DNA of 64,000 nt from Thozetella sp. PMI_491 (GCA_021432635.1 MU270095.1:62001-126000), one strand, 5' to 3'; positions 12,495 through 23,880 are shown, numbered from the stretch's first letter. Numbers and translations: made by a program. Notes: generated from the letters alone by a model not told the origin.

Positions 12495-13743
12495 GAGAGC
12501 GGATGATGGATTCAACGGCCGGCCACGAAAGCATACGTATATCTAGGCACGGCGGGCAGGCGGCGCGGCCCGCGTGTATGTACTACATATTGGTTTGAGG
12601 ATTGCACAACGAGCGAACGGCGGGCCTTTCTTTTTCATCAGGGGAGACGGGAATTCGGTATCGTGGGCGCTGGCTTTCATTGCTATCTATTTCAGCACCT
12701 TTTTAGGTGTACATTTGCTTCGTTGCTGTATTATACTTTGATCAGGTGCGGGCCTGGCCTCTTTCTAGCGCATGTTGCGCTACGAGATTGTATAATATAA
12801 AGGCACGGTCGTGGCAGGTCGTGGCAGGTTGTGGCAAGACCAATCCTCAATCGTCCAGTGCGTCTGTTGCATCCTCCCCGAGCCTCAGAGCTTCAGCAGC
12901 CGGGGCACGACGAGCTTTCTTCGACCAATGGCCGCTGCGTACAAAAAGATTCGACGAGTCATACTGGGAGCCGCGCGTTTTCGACCCGTCAGCTTGGGTT
13001 CACCGAATGCAAGGCGCGGCGTGGTGCTGCAGTTGCGTCGAGGCCGGCGCCCAACCCCAACTTAGATCCACCACCCGAGTCAGGTCCCGACACATGTCCC
13101 ACGAGGAGGGCCTCTGTTCTTTCCTTCTTCTTCAAGCCCATAAGATAAGGCAACCTCTGCAAAGCCTAAGCGGCTTGAATTCCCGCTGCCGTTTGCATAG
13201 GATCGCGCCATGTCTCAGTCCTAGGAGGCCGGAGGGTTAGGGTCTGGACATAAGTAAGGCTTGAGAGGTAAGCCACGGCGTGCGCCAAAATGGGCAGCGG
13301 CGGCCAGAACCCCGTCGTCTGCCGTGCCCCACTCAATAAGCTAAAATTTAACATGGGGCAGGTCTACACGCTTGACGCCCATCTCGCGCTCCCTCAGCTC
13401 GCAAGGCAACTGAGACACTCACTTCCATCGCCATCTGGCGCCACCTCGTCGACACCCCCGCCAGACGGGGACCCGAGAAAAGCAAGTTTCATCCTAGATC
13501 AAAATAACGCTCGACGCCAGAGACATCTTTACGCACTAGCGCCTTTACCGCCCGATACTTCATCCGGGCAGGAGCCCAAGCTCGCCCCAGCAGCGGGCCT
13601 AGCTCTCTCGTCGCCTCTGTGCCTGCGCCATCATCCCTGTCTTGGCTCGACCATCTTTGTTTTATTTTCCTTCGTGTACGGAGATCGCGGCCCTGCAGCA
13701 AACTCAACCGACTCGGGTTGACGCTGTGATTGCCGCCAGCAAC
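12495..13743. other. Intergenic, no gene recognised
   Basis: This stretch covers the 3' flank of the ApsB-like gene and the 5' region of the 2EXR gene. A frame at 13290-13721 is open but Pro/Ser-rich with no family resemblance, and it overlaps the next gene out of frame. A direct duplication (gtcgtggcaggtcgtggcaggttgtggca) lies near 12808-12836. Confidence 0.5.
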
Positions 13744-15561
13744 ATGTCCCTCCACTCCGACTCAGACGAGGAAAGCTACGATGAAGGTCCCAGCGAGTTC
13801 CTTGATATCGAGGCGTCCGAAACCGTCTCGGAAGAGGGGAGTGAGGGCAGCGACTTCATCCCGGAGTACTCGTTCCCTCAGTTTAGCAGCCTGCCGGCCG
13901 AGCTTCGTCGACAGATCTGGGAGCAATTCTGCCCGGCCTTGACGTCCAAGAACGTTTGGGAGGTGCGGCTCGTGCGGAAGGAGAGCCGCAACGGCCCCTG
14001 GGTCGTCAGGGAGAGCGCCACGCTGGCCCAGCAGACGGAACCGCTGAGGGCCATGCTAGCCACCCACCGCCAGAGTCGCGAGCTGGCCCTCCGTGTCTTC
14101 CCGCACTCCCTCTCCGTGATGGAGGGGACCGGCGTGGTGCGATTTCACAGCGACCGGGACGTCGTTCTCGTCTCTGGCGAGGCCTCCTCCACGGTGCAGA
14201 TCGATAAGAGGATGGAAATCGAGGGCTTCTGCGACGAGATCAAGCATCTTGCCGTGGACCAGCCCCTCTGGGGCCTCTTCGATATTGACGAATGGTACCA
14301 CCCCATCTCGCTGCGGGTTCACTTCCCTAACCTCCAGGCCGTCTACATCTGTGTGGACTCTGACGAGCATGAATCCGAGATTCTGCAGTGGTGCACGTCG
14401 GACTCGGCCAACCAGTTCTATCTGCGTATGACGCAGATAGTAGAAGGCCTTAGCGAGGATGCCGAGTTCATCTACGCCTGGCCGGACCTCGCACGGCACG
14501 CCGAATTTGCGGAAGCCGAGATCCCGGTAGACAAGTTCGCGATCGATAAGCTCCCGATTTTCAGAGCCAACCTGAAAGAGTGCGATCTGGACCTCTGGCC
14601 CATGGTCCGCTTCGGATTCGGCCAGGAAATCGAGCACTTCGACAAGCTGGCGAGGGGCGAAATCATGGACGGATCCGACGGCGGGGATGACGGCGAAGAG
14701 CCCGATGAATACGAGAGCGAGGGCATCAACGACGGCGAGATCGAGGAAGAGCAATGGACTGACTCGGAAGACGACCTGAACGTCTTGGACGATGAAACGG
14801 ACGAAGACGGTCTCTCGCCACTGCAGGCGGCCCGTCAAGCTGGGGATTACGAAGACCCGGACGAGGCACGCTTCTCCAGCCCTGCCCCGGTGAGTGACTT
14901 AGCTCACGAGTCAGATGACTCCGCCTCTGATGACGAGCTTGCCACGGCTCCTAGACGCTCTAACAAGCGCCGCATCGTCGCCTCGTCAGATGCAGAGGAA
15001 GACTCGGATGTGGAACCTAGTCGGAAGCGCGCGCGTATCGAACGACGTGGGCCTGTGGGGCTGTCCGACTCGGACGATGACGATGCCGCCAGTGCGACAG
15101 GCGGTCGTGGGGTGGCCGTTGTTGACAATGTTTCCGACTCGGACGAGGATGAGGAAGAAGAGGGCGAAGAAGTGGATGATGATGAAGAGGATGAGGAAGA
15201 TGAGGAAGGGGGCGAAGAGGAAGAGGTTGGGCGTCCCAGGAGACCTCTGTCGCTCGTGGAGAGGCTTCGGTTGGGCCGGGAGGAAAATCCAGTGGACGAC
15301 GAGTCTAATCCAGAGGATGAGGACGACGACTCAGATGTCGAGCAAAGACGCCAAGAGCGCCAGCATCGTCGTACCGGGGGCGGCTATGGCTACCGGGACG
15401 AGGGAGATGCCGATGGATACCCTTATGATGACGAGGATGAAGACGAGGACGAGGACGAGGACGAGGACGAAGAGGGTGGGACGGGACTGCTGGATGACCG
15501 GGCCGAGGAATCTAACGGTGAAGGCGAGGGAGAGAGTGAGGACGGTGAAGATGGATGGTGA
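13744..15561 (+). CDS. 2EXR domain protein with a long acidic tail
   Basis: This single-exon gene of about 605 residues encodes a protein of the fungal 2EXR family. The family is broad and of unknown biochemical role. After a short acidic N-terminus, residues about 45-200 carry the domain, opened by FPQFSSLPAELRRQIWEQF and followed by LAVDQP and NLQAVYICVDSD blocks. From about residue 310 the protein becomes extremely Asp/Glu/Ser-rich, with short basic patches that could be nuclear signals (NKRR, SRKRARIERR). The coding repeat at about 15433-15473 is a GAGGAC microsatellite encoding alternating Glu and Asp. The start at 13744 (MSLHSDSDEE) is preferred over the upstream in-frame ATG at 13642, because the added 34 residues look like untranslated leader. 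A nuclear or chromatin role is only an inference from the acidic tail. Confidence 0.75.
   Translation: MSLHSDSDEESYDEGPSEFLDIEASETVSEEGSEGSDFIPEYSFPQFSSLPAELRRQIWEQFCPALTSKNVWEVRLVRKESRNGPWVVRESATLAQQTEPLRAMLATHRQSRELALRVFPHSLSVMEGTGVVRFHSDRDVVLVSGEASSTVQIDKRMEIEGFCDEIKHLAVDQPLWGLFDIDEWYHPISLRVHFPNLQAVYICVDSDEHESEILQWCTSDSANQFYLRMTQIVEGLSEDAEFIYAWPDLARHAEFAEAEIPVDKFAIDKLPIFRANLKECDLDLWPMVRFGFGQEIEHFDKLARGEIMDGSDGGDDGEEPDEYESEGINDGEIEEEQWTDSEDDLNVLDDETDEDGLSPLQAARQAGDYEDPDEARFSSPAPVSDLAHESDDSASDDELATAPRRSNKRRIVASSDAEEDSDVEPSRKRARIERRGPVGLSDSDDDDAASATGGRGVAVVDNVSDSDEDEEEEGEEVDDDEEDEEDEEGGEEEEVGRPRRPLSLVERLRLGREENPVDDESNPEDEDDDSDVEQRRQERQHRRTGGGYGYRDEGDADGYPYDDEDEDEDEDEDEDEEGGTGLLDDRAEESNGEGEGESEDGEDGW
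15433..15473 (+). repeat. GAGGAC coding microsatellite
   Basis: This is a run of GAGGAC hexamers, partly interrupted, inside the acidic tail of the 2EXR protein. It encodes alternating Glu-Asp. Such repeats expand and contract by slippage, so tail length probably varies among strains. Confidence 0.7.
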
Positions 15562-16139
15562 TATGAGTGTATTGACGTAGCTTTTCCTTCGTAACCGCCC
15601 CCCTTTTCCGGCTTGAACATACCCTGATAGATGGAAAGCTCACGCAGCTCTGCTTAGAATGGCGCCTACCTTAGTTGGAAATAATCCGGGCCACCTAGCC
15701 TATTCTCTACTCAGCACCACACATTGCTGACGCAGCCCGTCGGGGTCGGTAGCTGTAGATATCCATATATGATCGACTAATTGTGTCCCTTTTAAGCTTA
15801 CCTAAACAAACGGGTCGGAAGCCTCTGCTGTATTCGAGAGGCTGGTGGATGGGGAAATTCGTGGGTTCTAATTTAGCGGCGGCGCTTCTAACCTCTGGTA
15901 CCGCGCCATGCTCCGTCTCATATGCTCTCCTTTGCATATAACTCTAAAGGACAAAAAGACGATTCCGCCCGCATTCATTGCCTGCCTCAGGTATGACTTG
16001 TACGTCGCTAATCCCGTCGGATCCAAGGCATAAACTCTCGAGGCCCTCACTTGCGGTCTAGGTATATGTGATGGTCACTGCCGAGGTATTAGCTGACTTG
16101 AGCCTGCGGGCCCTATCCGACCCGAGAGGAGCCCGTGAC
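15562..16139. other. Intergenic between converging genes
   Basis: This is the 3' flank of the 2EXR gene (plus) and of the amylase gene (minus). No conserved frame or element was recognised. Confidence 0.5.
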
Positions 16140-16905
16140 TTACAAGACGAAAGACTCGACAAAGTCTCTTCCATGGGCTGCCTCGTTGACCCAGACCGAG
16201 ACGCTCCGATGCGCCACGGGAAACACGCCGAAGCCCTCGGCGTCGATGGTGACGGTCCCGGGACACCACCGCAGCACATCGGTCCAGCGCTCGCCCGCGT
16301 GGCGCCGGCCGACGCACATGGACTTGGTGCGGTACTCCCAGGCGTTGGTCATGACGACGGCGAGGCCGTCGCCGCCCGAGCGCGACGGGTGGCCCAGGCG
16401 CGTGAAGCCGACGCAGCGCGGGTCGTCGAAGTAGTCGACCTGCGTTCCGTACGCCCACAGCTTGCGCGCCTGCATCATGCGCGGCAGCACCGCCCCGCCG
16501 CTGATGGGCGGGATGAAGTTGCTGAAGTCGGGCTTGGGGTGCTGCCCGAAGGAGCCGTACAGGTCCGAGTAGAAGACGCAGGGCAGGCCGGCGTTGGCGC
16601 GCAGGAGGATGAGCGAGTAGGCGAGCGGGATGAACCAGGGCGCGATAGGGGTCTGCGCTGCGTCAGACGATTGCTACCAGGGGTACAGGAGGTGTGGGGG
16701 TTTGCCGGGAGGGGGATTCACCTCTAGTGACTGTCCATCTTGCTGCAGAAACACCAAGAGTCAGCTGGCCGAATTCAGATCGAGTCCGCTGCGTGAGCAC
16801 TTACGGTATCGTGGTTGACTACAAATGTCTGGCGAGCATTTCAGCATACAAAGTCGCCAGAATAGCAACATGATCAGGAGAGAGAAAAAAAAAAAAAAAA
16901 AAAAA

Positions 16906-16936
<31 letters not shown>

Positions 16937-18200
16937 CTTGCTCACAACAGAATTCAGGGGCTTGTAGAGAGTGAGAGTCTCGTCAAAGACGGTGCGGAGA
17001 TCAGCATCGTCGGGGAACGACAGGCGCGAGAAGTTTTGGACCAGCCGGACGTCGAACAGCGAGATCCGGTGGTGCATGAACTCGACGTACTTGGCGAGGA
17101 TACGCGAGTCGGCCTCCCAGTACTCGCCCACCAGGAACCAGTCGGGCCCCACGGTCTGGTCGATGTGGCGCACAAAGTCGCGGAGGAACGCGGCCGAGTA
17201 GTGCTTGATGGCGTCGAGGCGGAGGCCGCCGAGCTTGAGCTGCGAGGCCAGCCACTCGACCCAGTGGAACAGGTCGCGGCGGACCTCGGGGTGCTTATGG
17301 TCAATGTCCGCAAACATCCTGGGGCGCGGTTAGCCGGGGCCGGTTCTCTCTCTCTCTCGGTGGGAGGCAGGGCCGTGGCGCTTCGTTTACAGGTAGTCGT
17401 AGTTCCCGAGCTCGGGGGCCGTGTCCTCGGCCCACTCCTTGCCCTCGAACTTGTACAGCGCCTTGACCTTGTGCTTGTGGTCGTAGTCGATGCCGGTGAA
17501 GTGGTCCTTGTTCCACCGCAGCCCGCTGTACGTGTTCCCGCGGCCGGGGAAGTTGAAGCCCGTCCAGACTTCGATCTCCTCCGGCCCGCCGATTATCTGG
17601 GTGCGATCTGGCCCCGGGTCAATAGGAAAGTCCCCCGTCCACTCCCTATCGCCGCCCGTCTCCCGGCCTCGTCCGGGTAAGGAATCGCGCACCTTTCTGG
17701 TCCACTCTGCGCCCGACAGCGGGCTCCACAAAGTCGGCCGAGGCCTTGTGGTTGAGCACGGCGTCGAACAAGATGCGGACGCCGTGCGCATTAGCCGTCT
17801 TGACCATGTGCTGGAGCTCCTGCTTGGTTCCCCACTTGGTGGCCGTACACCCCTTCTGGTTGAACTCGCCCAGGTCGTACAGGTCGTAGATGTCGTAGCC
17901 GTTGCCCTTTGGCCACGCTGCTTTGGCGGCCGGCGGGATCCACATGCTGTCGACGCCGAGGGCGGCCAGGTTGGGGATGGCCTTGGCCAGCCGGTTCCAG
18001 TGGTGATTGTCTGCCGGGGAGTACCACTCGAACCCCTGCGCCATGGTGCGGTTCTCCGGGCACGGCGCGTCATCAGGGACCATCAGGGGGTTTGGCATCG
18101 TCGGCACGGGCGACTGAGGCCGGCTCGGAGGTGTGGCCTCGGCCGGCGCTCCCAGCCGCGCGGCCGGCGGAGGAGGAGCGGGCTGTCGGAACGGGCTCAT
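16140..18200 (-). CDS. Intracellular GH13 alpha-amylase
   Basis: This alpha-amylase of glycoside hydrolase family 13 acts on alpha-1,4-glucans. Exons are 18200-17693, 17607-17391, 17318-16946, 16828-16805, 16742-16722 and 16652-16140, all closing in frame to about 551 residues. The four GH13 blocks are present: DAVLNHK (146-152), GLRLDAIKH with the nucleophile Asp277, GEYW with the acid/base Glu307, and FVVNHD with Asp373. There is no signal peptide; the first 45 residues are Pro/Ala-rich. This fits the cytoplasmic GH13_5-like fungal amylases such as Histoplasma Amy1, which are linked to cell-wall alpha-1,3-glucan synthesis rather than starch digestion. That role is inferred from family knowledge. 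Exons 4 and 5 are only 24 and 21 bases long, and exon 4 encodes the whole region IV motif. Confidence 0.88.
16885..16936. repeat. A21-G31 homopolymer tract in an amylase intron
   Basis: On the plus strand, 21 A are followed directly by 31 G, lying within intron 3 (16945-16829) of the amylase gene. On the sense strand this is C31 then T21, a long pyrimidine tract shortly after the donor. Run lengths this long are prone to sequencing error, so the exact count is uncertain. Confidence 0.75.
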
Positions 18201-18867
18201 CCTTGGCTAGAAATCCCACACACCCCGGAGGGGGAAAAAAAGATATTTTTTGAATTTAAAAAGATTCCTCGAGACGCACACTTGTGCCGTCGCAAAGCTT
18301 GCCTCCTGTTGTGGGCGCAGAGGCGGTCAGTCGCCGAATCTCGGCTGCCTTGGCTCAACAATTCGAGCCGGGGTCCGGGACGGCTTTTGAACCTCTCTTC
18401 AAGGCCGCCTTGTGACTGTGCAATACGACAAATACGGCCCAACCAAGAAGTCGGCGACAGAGGTCATCCAAGACAGGCGGGCATGACGTAGCTTTCTGAC
18501 TGAGCAAGTCGGCATCGTGACCAGGGCGGCTGAGGGCTGACCACAGCCGCGAGGGTTCGGCAAGGCCTGGGTAGTCTCAGGGGGGCGTCTAGGACTTCTA
18601 CTAGCTCGCCTAGCTTACGGAATACCGCTCGCCTGGCTCCGGGGGCCAGGCCAAAAGTGGGGCATATCCCATCTTGCCCATCCAAGCCATCTGCTGGCGT
18701 TCCAGCCCTGGGAGCTCCAGTTTAATGCGCTTTCATGCTGACGCCGGCCTGCTGAGCATTGCCATCGTATGCGTATCTTGGCAATCCCAAATGGCCTATT
18801 ATTCTGAGCCAACTGGCCGTGGCGATCTGAGAAGATCTCCGTGGAGCTGCGAGCCCCAAGACCGCTG

Positions 18868-18904
<37 letters not shown>

Positions 18905-19126
18905 TCTTGTGTATACCGATGTGCATTCCTGATCTACATGCACCGCCCGGCGGCTCGCTCTTCGGTTCGGATATGGCTCAACCCACCCCACGCCCCCGAC
19001 CCGCCCCCGATGCCAAAAGTGCCCACACCACGGCGGAGGGCGGCTCGGGCGGGCGCGCGGCGGGGGGGGGGACAACATAAGCCCTCGCGGCGCCATCACA
19101 GGGGAGGCCTCGCCATGGCCTAGCCC
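18201..19126. other. Intergenic with a poly-A run
   Basis: This is the promoter side of the amylase gene and the 3' flank of the GFA gene. A run of 32 A lies at 18870-18901. A short G-run occurs at about 19063-19071. No conserved frame was found. Confidence 0.5.
18870..18901 (+). repeat. Poly-A tract (32 A)
   Basis: This is an uninterrupted run of 32 adenines in intergenic DNA. I looked for flanking direct repeats that would mark a retroposed copy and saw none, so it is listed only as a homopolymer. Confidence 0.8.
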
Positions 19127-19668
19127 TCAGTTCGCCGGGATCGTGTCATACCGGGTAGTTGGCCCCGCATCACCGAGCCATCCCGCGCGGCGTATGCAGA
19201 AGAACTCGTGCATCGGCTTGAGGCTCTCCTTACCGCCCTCGATCAAGCCCGTCGGGATGACGGCGTAGTCGGTCCAGCCACGGTGCTCGTTCCTCACGTT
19301 CGATCCGCACTTGCCGCAAAACGACCTGTCGTTGATGATGCCCGAGTTCGAGCTGCCGTCCTCGTACACGCGAAGCAGCGAGGGGTCTGAAGCCGTGAGG
19401 GTCACGTTCTGGTCGACGAGAGTCGCCCGCGTCAGCTGGCATGGCGAGTCTCCACGGGCCCGCCGGGAAGAAGGGGGGGGAGGGGGGAAGAGGCCAGGAG
19501 TGCAGAACCTACCGCCTTGGGAAACATTGCAAAAGAGCCAAAGTCGGATCCCGTCACCTTCTTGCACGTCGTGCAGTGGCAGAGATGGACCGAGAAGGGC
19601 TTGCCGGTGGCGCTGACCTGGATGGCGCCACAGAGGCACGAGCCTTGGTATCGGTCCTCGGTCGACAT
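19127..19668 (-). CDS. GFA-type zinc enzyme family protein
   Basis: This protein of about 154 residues belongs to the GFA family (glutathione-dependent formaldehyde-activating, CENP-V/GFA fold). Exons are 19668-19513 and 19435-19127 with a 77-base phase-0 intron (GTAGGT...CCAG). The family's zinc ligands are all present: CLCG, CHCTTCKK and FCGKCGS. The length is normal for a single-domain member. Despite the family name, most fungal members have no proven link to formaldehyde, so the substrate is unknown. It lies alone between the amylase and the DUF6594 gene, and neither neighbour suggests a pathway. Confidence 0.85.
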
Positions 19669-20417
19669 GGTGATGGGGGTGATGATGCCCGACGTAGGTA
19701 GACTAAGACGCGGTTGGGGGTTGGTTCTTGAGGCCTAGTTCGCGAGGCCAGAGGGTCGATGAATAAGGGCGGGATGACCTAATATAAGCTGGACTGGATG
19801 GGTTGCATGCTGTGTGTCGACCGGTATAAAACGCGTAAGCTATAGCGACCATGCATCCTCGGGTGTCCGGCGGCGAAGGGCAGGTTAGACGAAGGCCAGA
19901 GTCCGACAAAAGTGCCGAGCCAAGTTGTAGGCAGTGCCCAATCTTCCTCAGGTTTAGTCCCGTTTCTCGGATGATCGAACGGGTCGGGGTGGAGTAGGTA
20001 TAGTGGTTTGCTTTGCACGACGCATCCTTTTCTCGCCTGAAGACCTCACCGGTTTCCCCGACCTAAATGGTTGAATAGTCGGCCCCGGCCCCGGCTTATG
20101 CCAAGCTTGTGTTTGGCTAAACCCAAATAAATGTTGCTGACATCTACTGCAGAACCGTTGGTACGGCCCTGCAGGGCGATGCAGGGCAGCACGCCGGTTA
20201 CCAAAAAAAAAAAGCCAATTATTGATCTCTGCATTTTGCGGTGTAAACGTAATCATATTAAAACACTGAATGAACCATGGGTATCAAGCCTTATCGCCTA
20301 TAATTCCACAATGCTGAGCACAGTCTCGCCTCCAACATGCAGCTCTTTACCAGCTACTCCTACGGGGCAACCACCCCGCCTAACCCCGCTCAAGCATCAT
20401 GGTTCCCTCAATCCTCG
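19669..20417. other. Intergenic, no gene recognised
   Basis: This covers the 5' side of the GFA gene and the 3' flank of the DUF6594 gene. A short A-run lies at about 20201-20212. Nothing else is supported. Confidence 0.5.
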
Positions 20418-22285
20418 CTAAGCCGCCTCCGCGTTCCGCTTCAAAGCTGCCACAGCAATGCTTGCAACAAGCACCACGGCGATCCGACTGGAGAAGTCCG
20501 TGATCATGGGGAATGCGAGCAATGAGAGTAACGAAAGGATCAGACCCAGCGCCCCGATGACCGGGAGGCTAGACATCGATCCAGTCGGCCCCATGAGCGA
20601 GGCGGATCGGCCTTCCGCTACATCGCCCTTTACTGACTGCGCAGGGCTTGCCTCGCCTTGTCGAGAGCTTGCCCTCGAAGTTGAGGCAGAGCCGGCTCCG
20701 GTCGAAGAGTCAAACGTCATCTTCCGTGGCATGGGCGTCAACGCGTCGTCCGAGAAAGGGGAGTAGCTCCGTTGCAGCTCGGGCGATGGCGCGCGAGCCG
20801 CAGGTGCCAGGCACACCAGATCGTCAGCCGGTTCGAGGAAGCGCGTCTCGATCTCGGCAATGGGGTTTTCTGTTGCCAGATAAGTGCGGTACTCCTCGAT
20901 ATCCGCCATCGCCGCTGGAGGGAGGTTCTGCGTGTCTGTAAATGAGGACAGGATGTGATCTGCTTCGGTGTTAGACAGCTTCGTCGTAGCCGTGTGCGAG
21001 CAACATCGAGCGTCGACTTACTGTACTGTCCTATCTTGTACCCGATCTTCCCCAGAATATCCGTCTTGTGCCACTGGAGCTCACCGCCGGTCATAGATTC
21101 ATGCCGCCGAGATGCCGGGAGGATGCAGTTTTGCAATCTCCTAGTCTGTGTGTCGGCCGTGTCCAGGCGGTGGAGCTGTTCTTCGAGCTCAGAGAGCTCG
21201 TCCTGCAGGTGGAGCAAGAGCCGGTGGTTGAGGGCCTCAAACCGCCTATAGATGGGCTTGAGGGTGGTCTCGCGCTGCTCCGTGGGGGACACGGAGCTCG
21301 TCGAGCTTGCGGAGCGCCGCCGTGCCCGAGCCCCCGGGTTTGACAGTTTGGACGCCAAGAGCTCGTAGCCTGTCAGGGGCAGCTTTTCGGCCCGAGGCAG
21401 GTGCTTCGGGTGTCCTCGAGCCGGGTTGGCGACTCTGGGTGTGAGCTCGTTGGGCGGGAGATGGGGGTGCTTCGCCGAGCCTCGCGCCATCTCCGGCGTG
21501 CCATAGCGGTGGGTTTTGGTCTCAGAATCTGGCTGGTACTGCCGCTGCGGCCGGCCGTCTGTGGGGGACGAGGTCCGCTTGAAGGTGGTGGATATGATGT
21601 CTCCGTTGATGCTGCGGTCTGGGCTCGTCACGTCTGTGCTGTCGCTGGGTCCGCTGCTGCTGCCGCTGCTGGAGGCCGACGAATCACTGCGCGGAGACCA
21701 CGCCCCCGCAGCAGCCTGGGCAACGGCCCTCTGGATGGATTCCTGGGTCAGAGCGGGCGAGTCTTTCTGGAGGTAGCTGAGCGCGTCGGGGGGCGAGGCG
21801 GCCGCAGGTTTGTCACCTATGGAGCCCTTCCTCGTGAAGACGGTGCCAATGATGGTCGACCCGCTGCCGCTGGAGCTCCCTGACCTGCTAGCCGCGCCAG
21901 TCGACGTCGACAGCTCAGAAGCGGGAGAACTGATGCGGCCGGGGCGAGCCTTGGCCGGCGACGGGGTTTCCTCTGTGTCGGAGTCTGATGAGCTCGAGGA
22001 GCCTGAATCCGACGAGTCGCTATCGTCCTGCACTGGCTCGACCTTCTGCGGTATACGCTCTGACTGCGATCGCGGCATGGTCAAGTCACTAATCCTCCTC
22101 GCCTGGCGGCCGCGCGAGGTCCGTCGTTGATCGGTAGAATGGGGGCGTCGCGGAAGCGCCGCCGGTTTCTCAAACTGAGCGCGACTCCGCTGGGATCGGT
22201 CTCCTAGATGGCTCTCAAGCGCATACTTGACCTTCTCTGGTCCGAGAATGTCCTGGACGGTTGGCGCGCGGGGCAACGGAGACAT
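20418..22285 (-). CDS. DUF6594 domain membrane protein
   Basis: This protein of about 601 residues carries the fungal DUF6594 domain. Exons are 22285-21022 and 20959-20418 with a 62-base phase-1 intron (GTAAGT...GCAG). The first 300 residues are disordered and Ser/Pro-rich with an acidic Ser cluster. The domain begins near LTGYELLASKL and has the long helix IYRRFEALNHRLLLHLQDEL. The spliced block IGQYNHILSSFTD leads into ADIEEYRTYLATENPIAEIE, which is typical of the family. The C-terminus has two hydrophobic segments, around VIGALGLILSLLSLLAF and IAVVLVASIAVAAL, as in other members. The function of the family is unknown; membrane location is inferred from these segments. Confidence 0.8.
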
Positions 22286-23880
22286 GTTGACTAGAGCAGA
22301 GCGGAAACTGCAAGTGGCATGGTTTTAGTACACGAGTGCTGGGCGTCCCAAGACGGACGAAGGACGGAACGGAGAAGCAGTAGTCGGCGCGGCGTCCAAC
22401 GAGATGCGTACCTAGATATTAAAAGGGTGAAGCTAACGCTGCTAAATGCGACAGCAACAGCGAAGGGCGGCGTGGAATCGATCAGGCTGGTCGGGTATCA
22501 ATGGCTAAGTGCCGCGCCGCGGGAGAGAGTAAGCCGCAAGATGGTTCGCTCGTTGAATGGGTTCGTCCTCTTGCAAACCCGTGACCACAGCAGAGAGTGT
22601 GCGACGCCCCTCCGGGACGCCCGATGCCAGAGGCCACCATGCCTTAAGACTCGAGCAAGCAGGCATACCCACGACTGCCCGATCCGGAAGTCGCGAGCAG
22701 GGCGCCGGCGGTCGTTGGGGAAGTGGTCTGATTTTGCTGTCATGGTGTTTGATACGGGCATCCTGGCCCGCGGAAAGACCAGGGCCATTGTCTGGGGAAG
22801 AAGGCTCAAGCGGCTGGATGGGCGAGGCCCTCGAACCGCGCCATGTACCGCGCGGGCGCGCTGGCTATGGCCGTGGTACCTGGTGCCCCCATCGCGTCGA
22901 CGTCTCTGGCTTCAAGTGTTTCAGGTCTCAGGGACCAGGGGCCCTGAGGTGCAGAAGGAACCAAAAGTGGGTGCGGGGTCGCCTGCACCTGCCGATCGCT
23001 GGCGAGGGGCATTTGTCAAAGACAAACGCGCGCTGCGAAAGGGGTTCGGGCGCCTGCGACGAGTTGTCCAGTGCCGGAAAAAGTCCACATTCACACTCGC
23101 CTGTACTTTCCGCAGATGACCGGCTCAGGTTACCTACCTACCTTACCTTACCTAGCTTTTGCTTACCGTCGGACTTGGTCGCGTGCACCGCCGCAGACTT
23201 GCGTTTACCGACTTGGTTCTCTTGCGCGCCAAAGATGTGAAACTGAGTCCCTGTTTTAGACAGCCGCCCACCTATCGCTATCACAGGTGGTATCCGGAGT
23301 CCCGAAAACTTCACCCTTGAACCCGCAGCTCGGCCTCGGCCTGGCCTACGAGCGATCGATCCAAGATTCCGACCCGACGTCTCGGGCTGGCTCCGTAAAC
23401 AGTTGGCAGTCTTTGCTTTCTAGGCTGGGACAGATTTGGTCTCTTCTCTGTAGTACGACAGCTTACTCGACCACCCCTTCCCAGGTCCGAGGGTGCCCCA
23501 CTACAATACAACCCCTGTTTGTTCGTTTGTTTGTTAGCGTGCGAATTAAGTGGCCACTGTCTTCAGAAGAAAAGTATTTGACCCTGATACAGGGGAGTTT
23601 ACACGGCCAGCAGGGAGCCAAAAGGGCCAGCGGGGAGCCAAAAGGGCCAGCGGGGAGCCAAAAGGGCCAACAAGGAGCCAATTGGGCCCAGAACAAGCCT
23701 ACAGGGCTGGTGGTTGGCTTTCAAGCTCTTATGCCTGGCTGGCCTCTGTATTGTATGTACCAAGCTAGCAATCATACAGAAAAAAAAAACCCCCGAATCC
23801 CTATAACGCGAGTGGGCCGGTGTCACAACCCCTCCTGTTCCCTAGTTCGTGCTCCACGTCGTCATTCCCCCTCTCGTTCT
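22286..23880. other. Intergenic, 1.6 kb, with a 20-bp tandem repeat
   Basis: No gene is recognised. It holds the promoter of the DUF6594 gene and, at 23605-23684, a short tandem repeat listed separately. This gap marks the change from the housekeeping block to the accessory genes. Confidence 0.5.
23605..23684 (+). repeat. 20-bp tandem repeat, four units
   Basis: Four head-to-tail copies of a 20-base unit begin at 23605, 23625, 23645 and 23665. Units 2 and 3 are identical (GGCCAGCGGGGAGCCAAAAG). Unit 1 differs by one base and unit 4 by several. A partial fifth copy follows. Confidence 0.85.

Noticed and set aside
13290-13721. Open frame upstream of the 2EXR gene
   Set aside because: Pro/Ser-rich translation without a conserved block, and overlap with the leader and start of the 2EXR gene in another frame.
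16874-17317. Amylase exon 3 reading on into a poly-Pro tail
   Set aside because: The poly-Pro comes from the C-run of the intron. A normal donor (GTGAGC at 16945) and the following micro-exon restore the catalytic motif.
18870-18901. Poly-A tract as the tail of a LINE or SINE copy
   Set aside because: No flanking target-site duplication and no element-like sequence upstream of the run.
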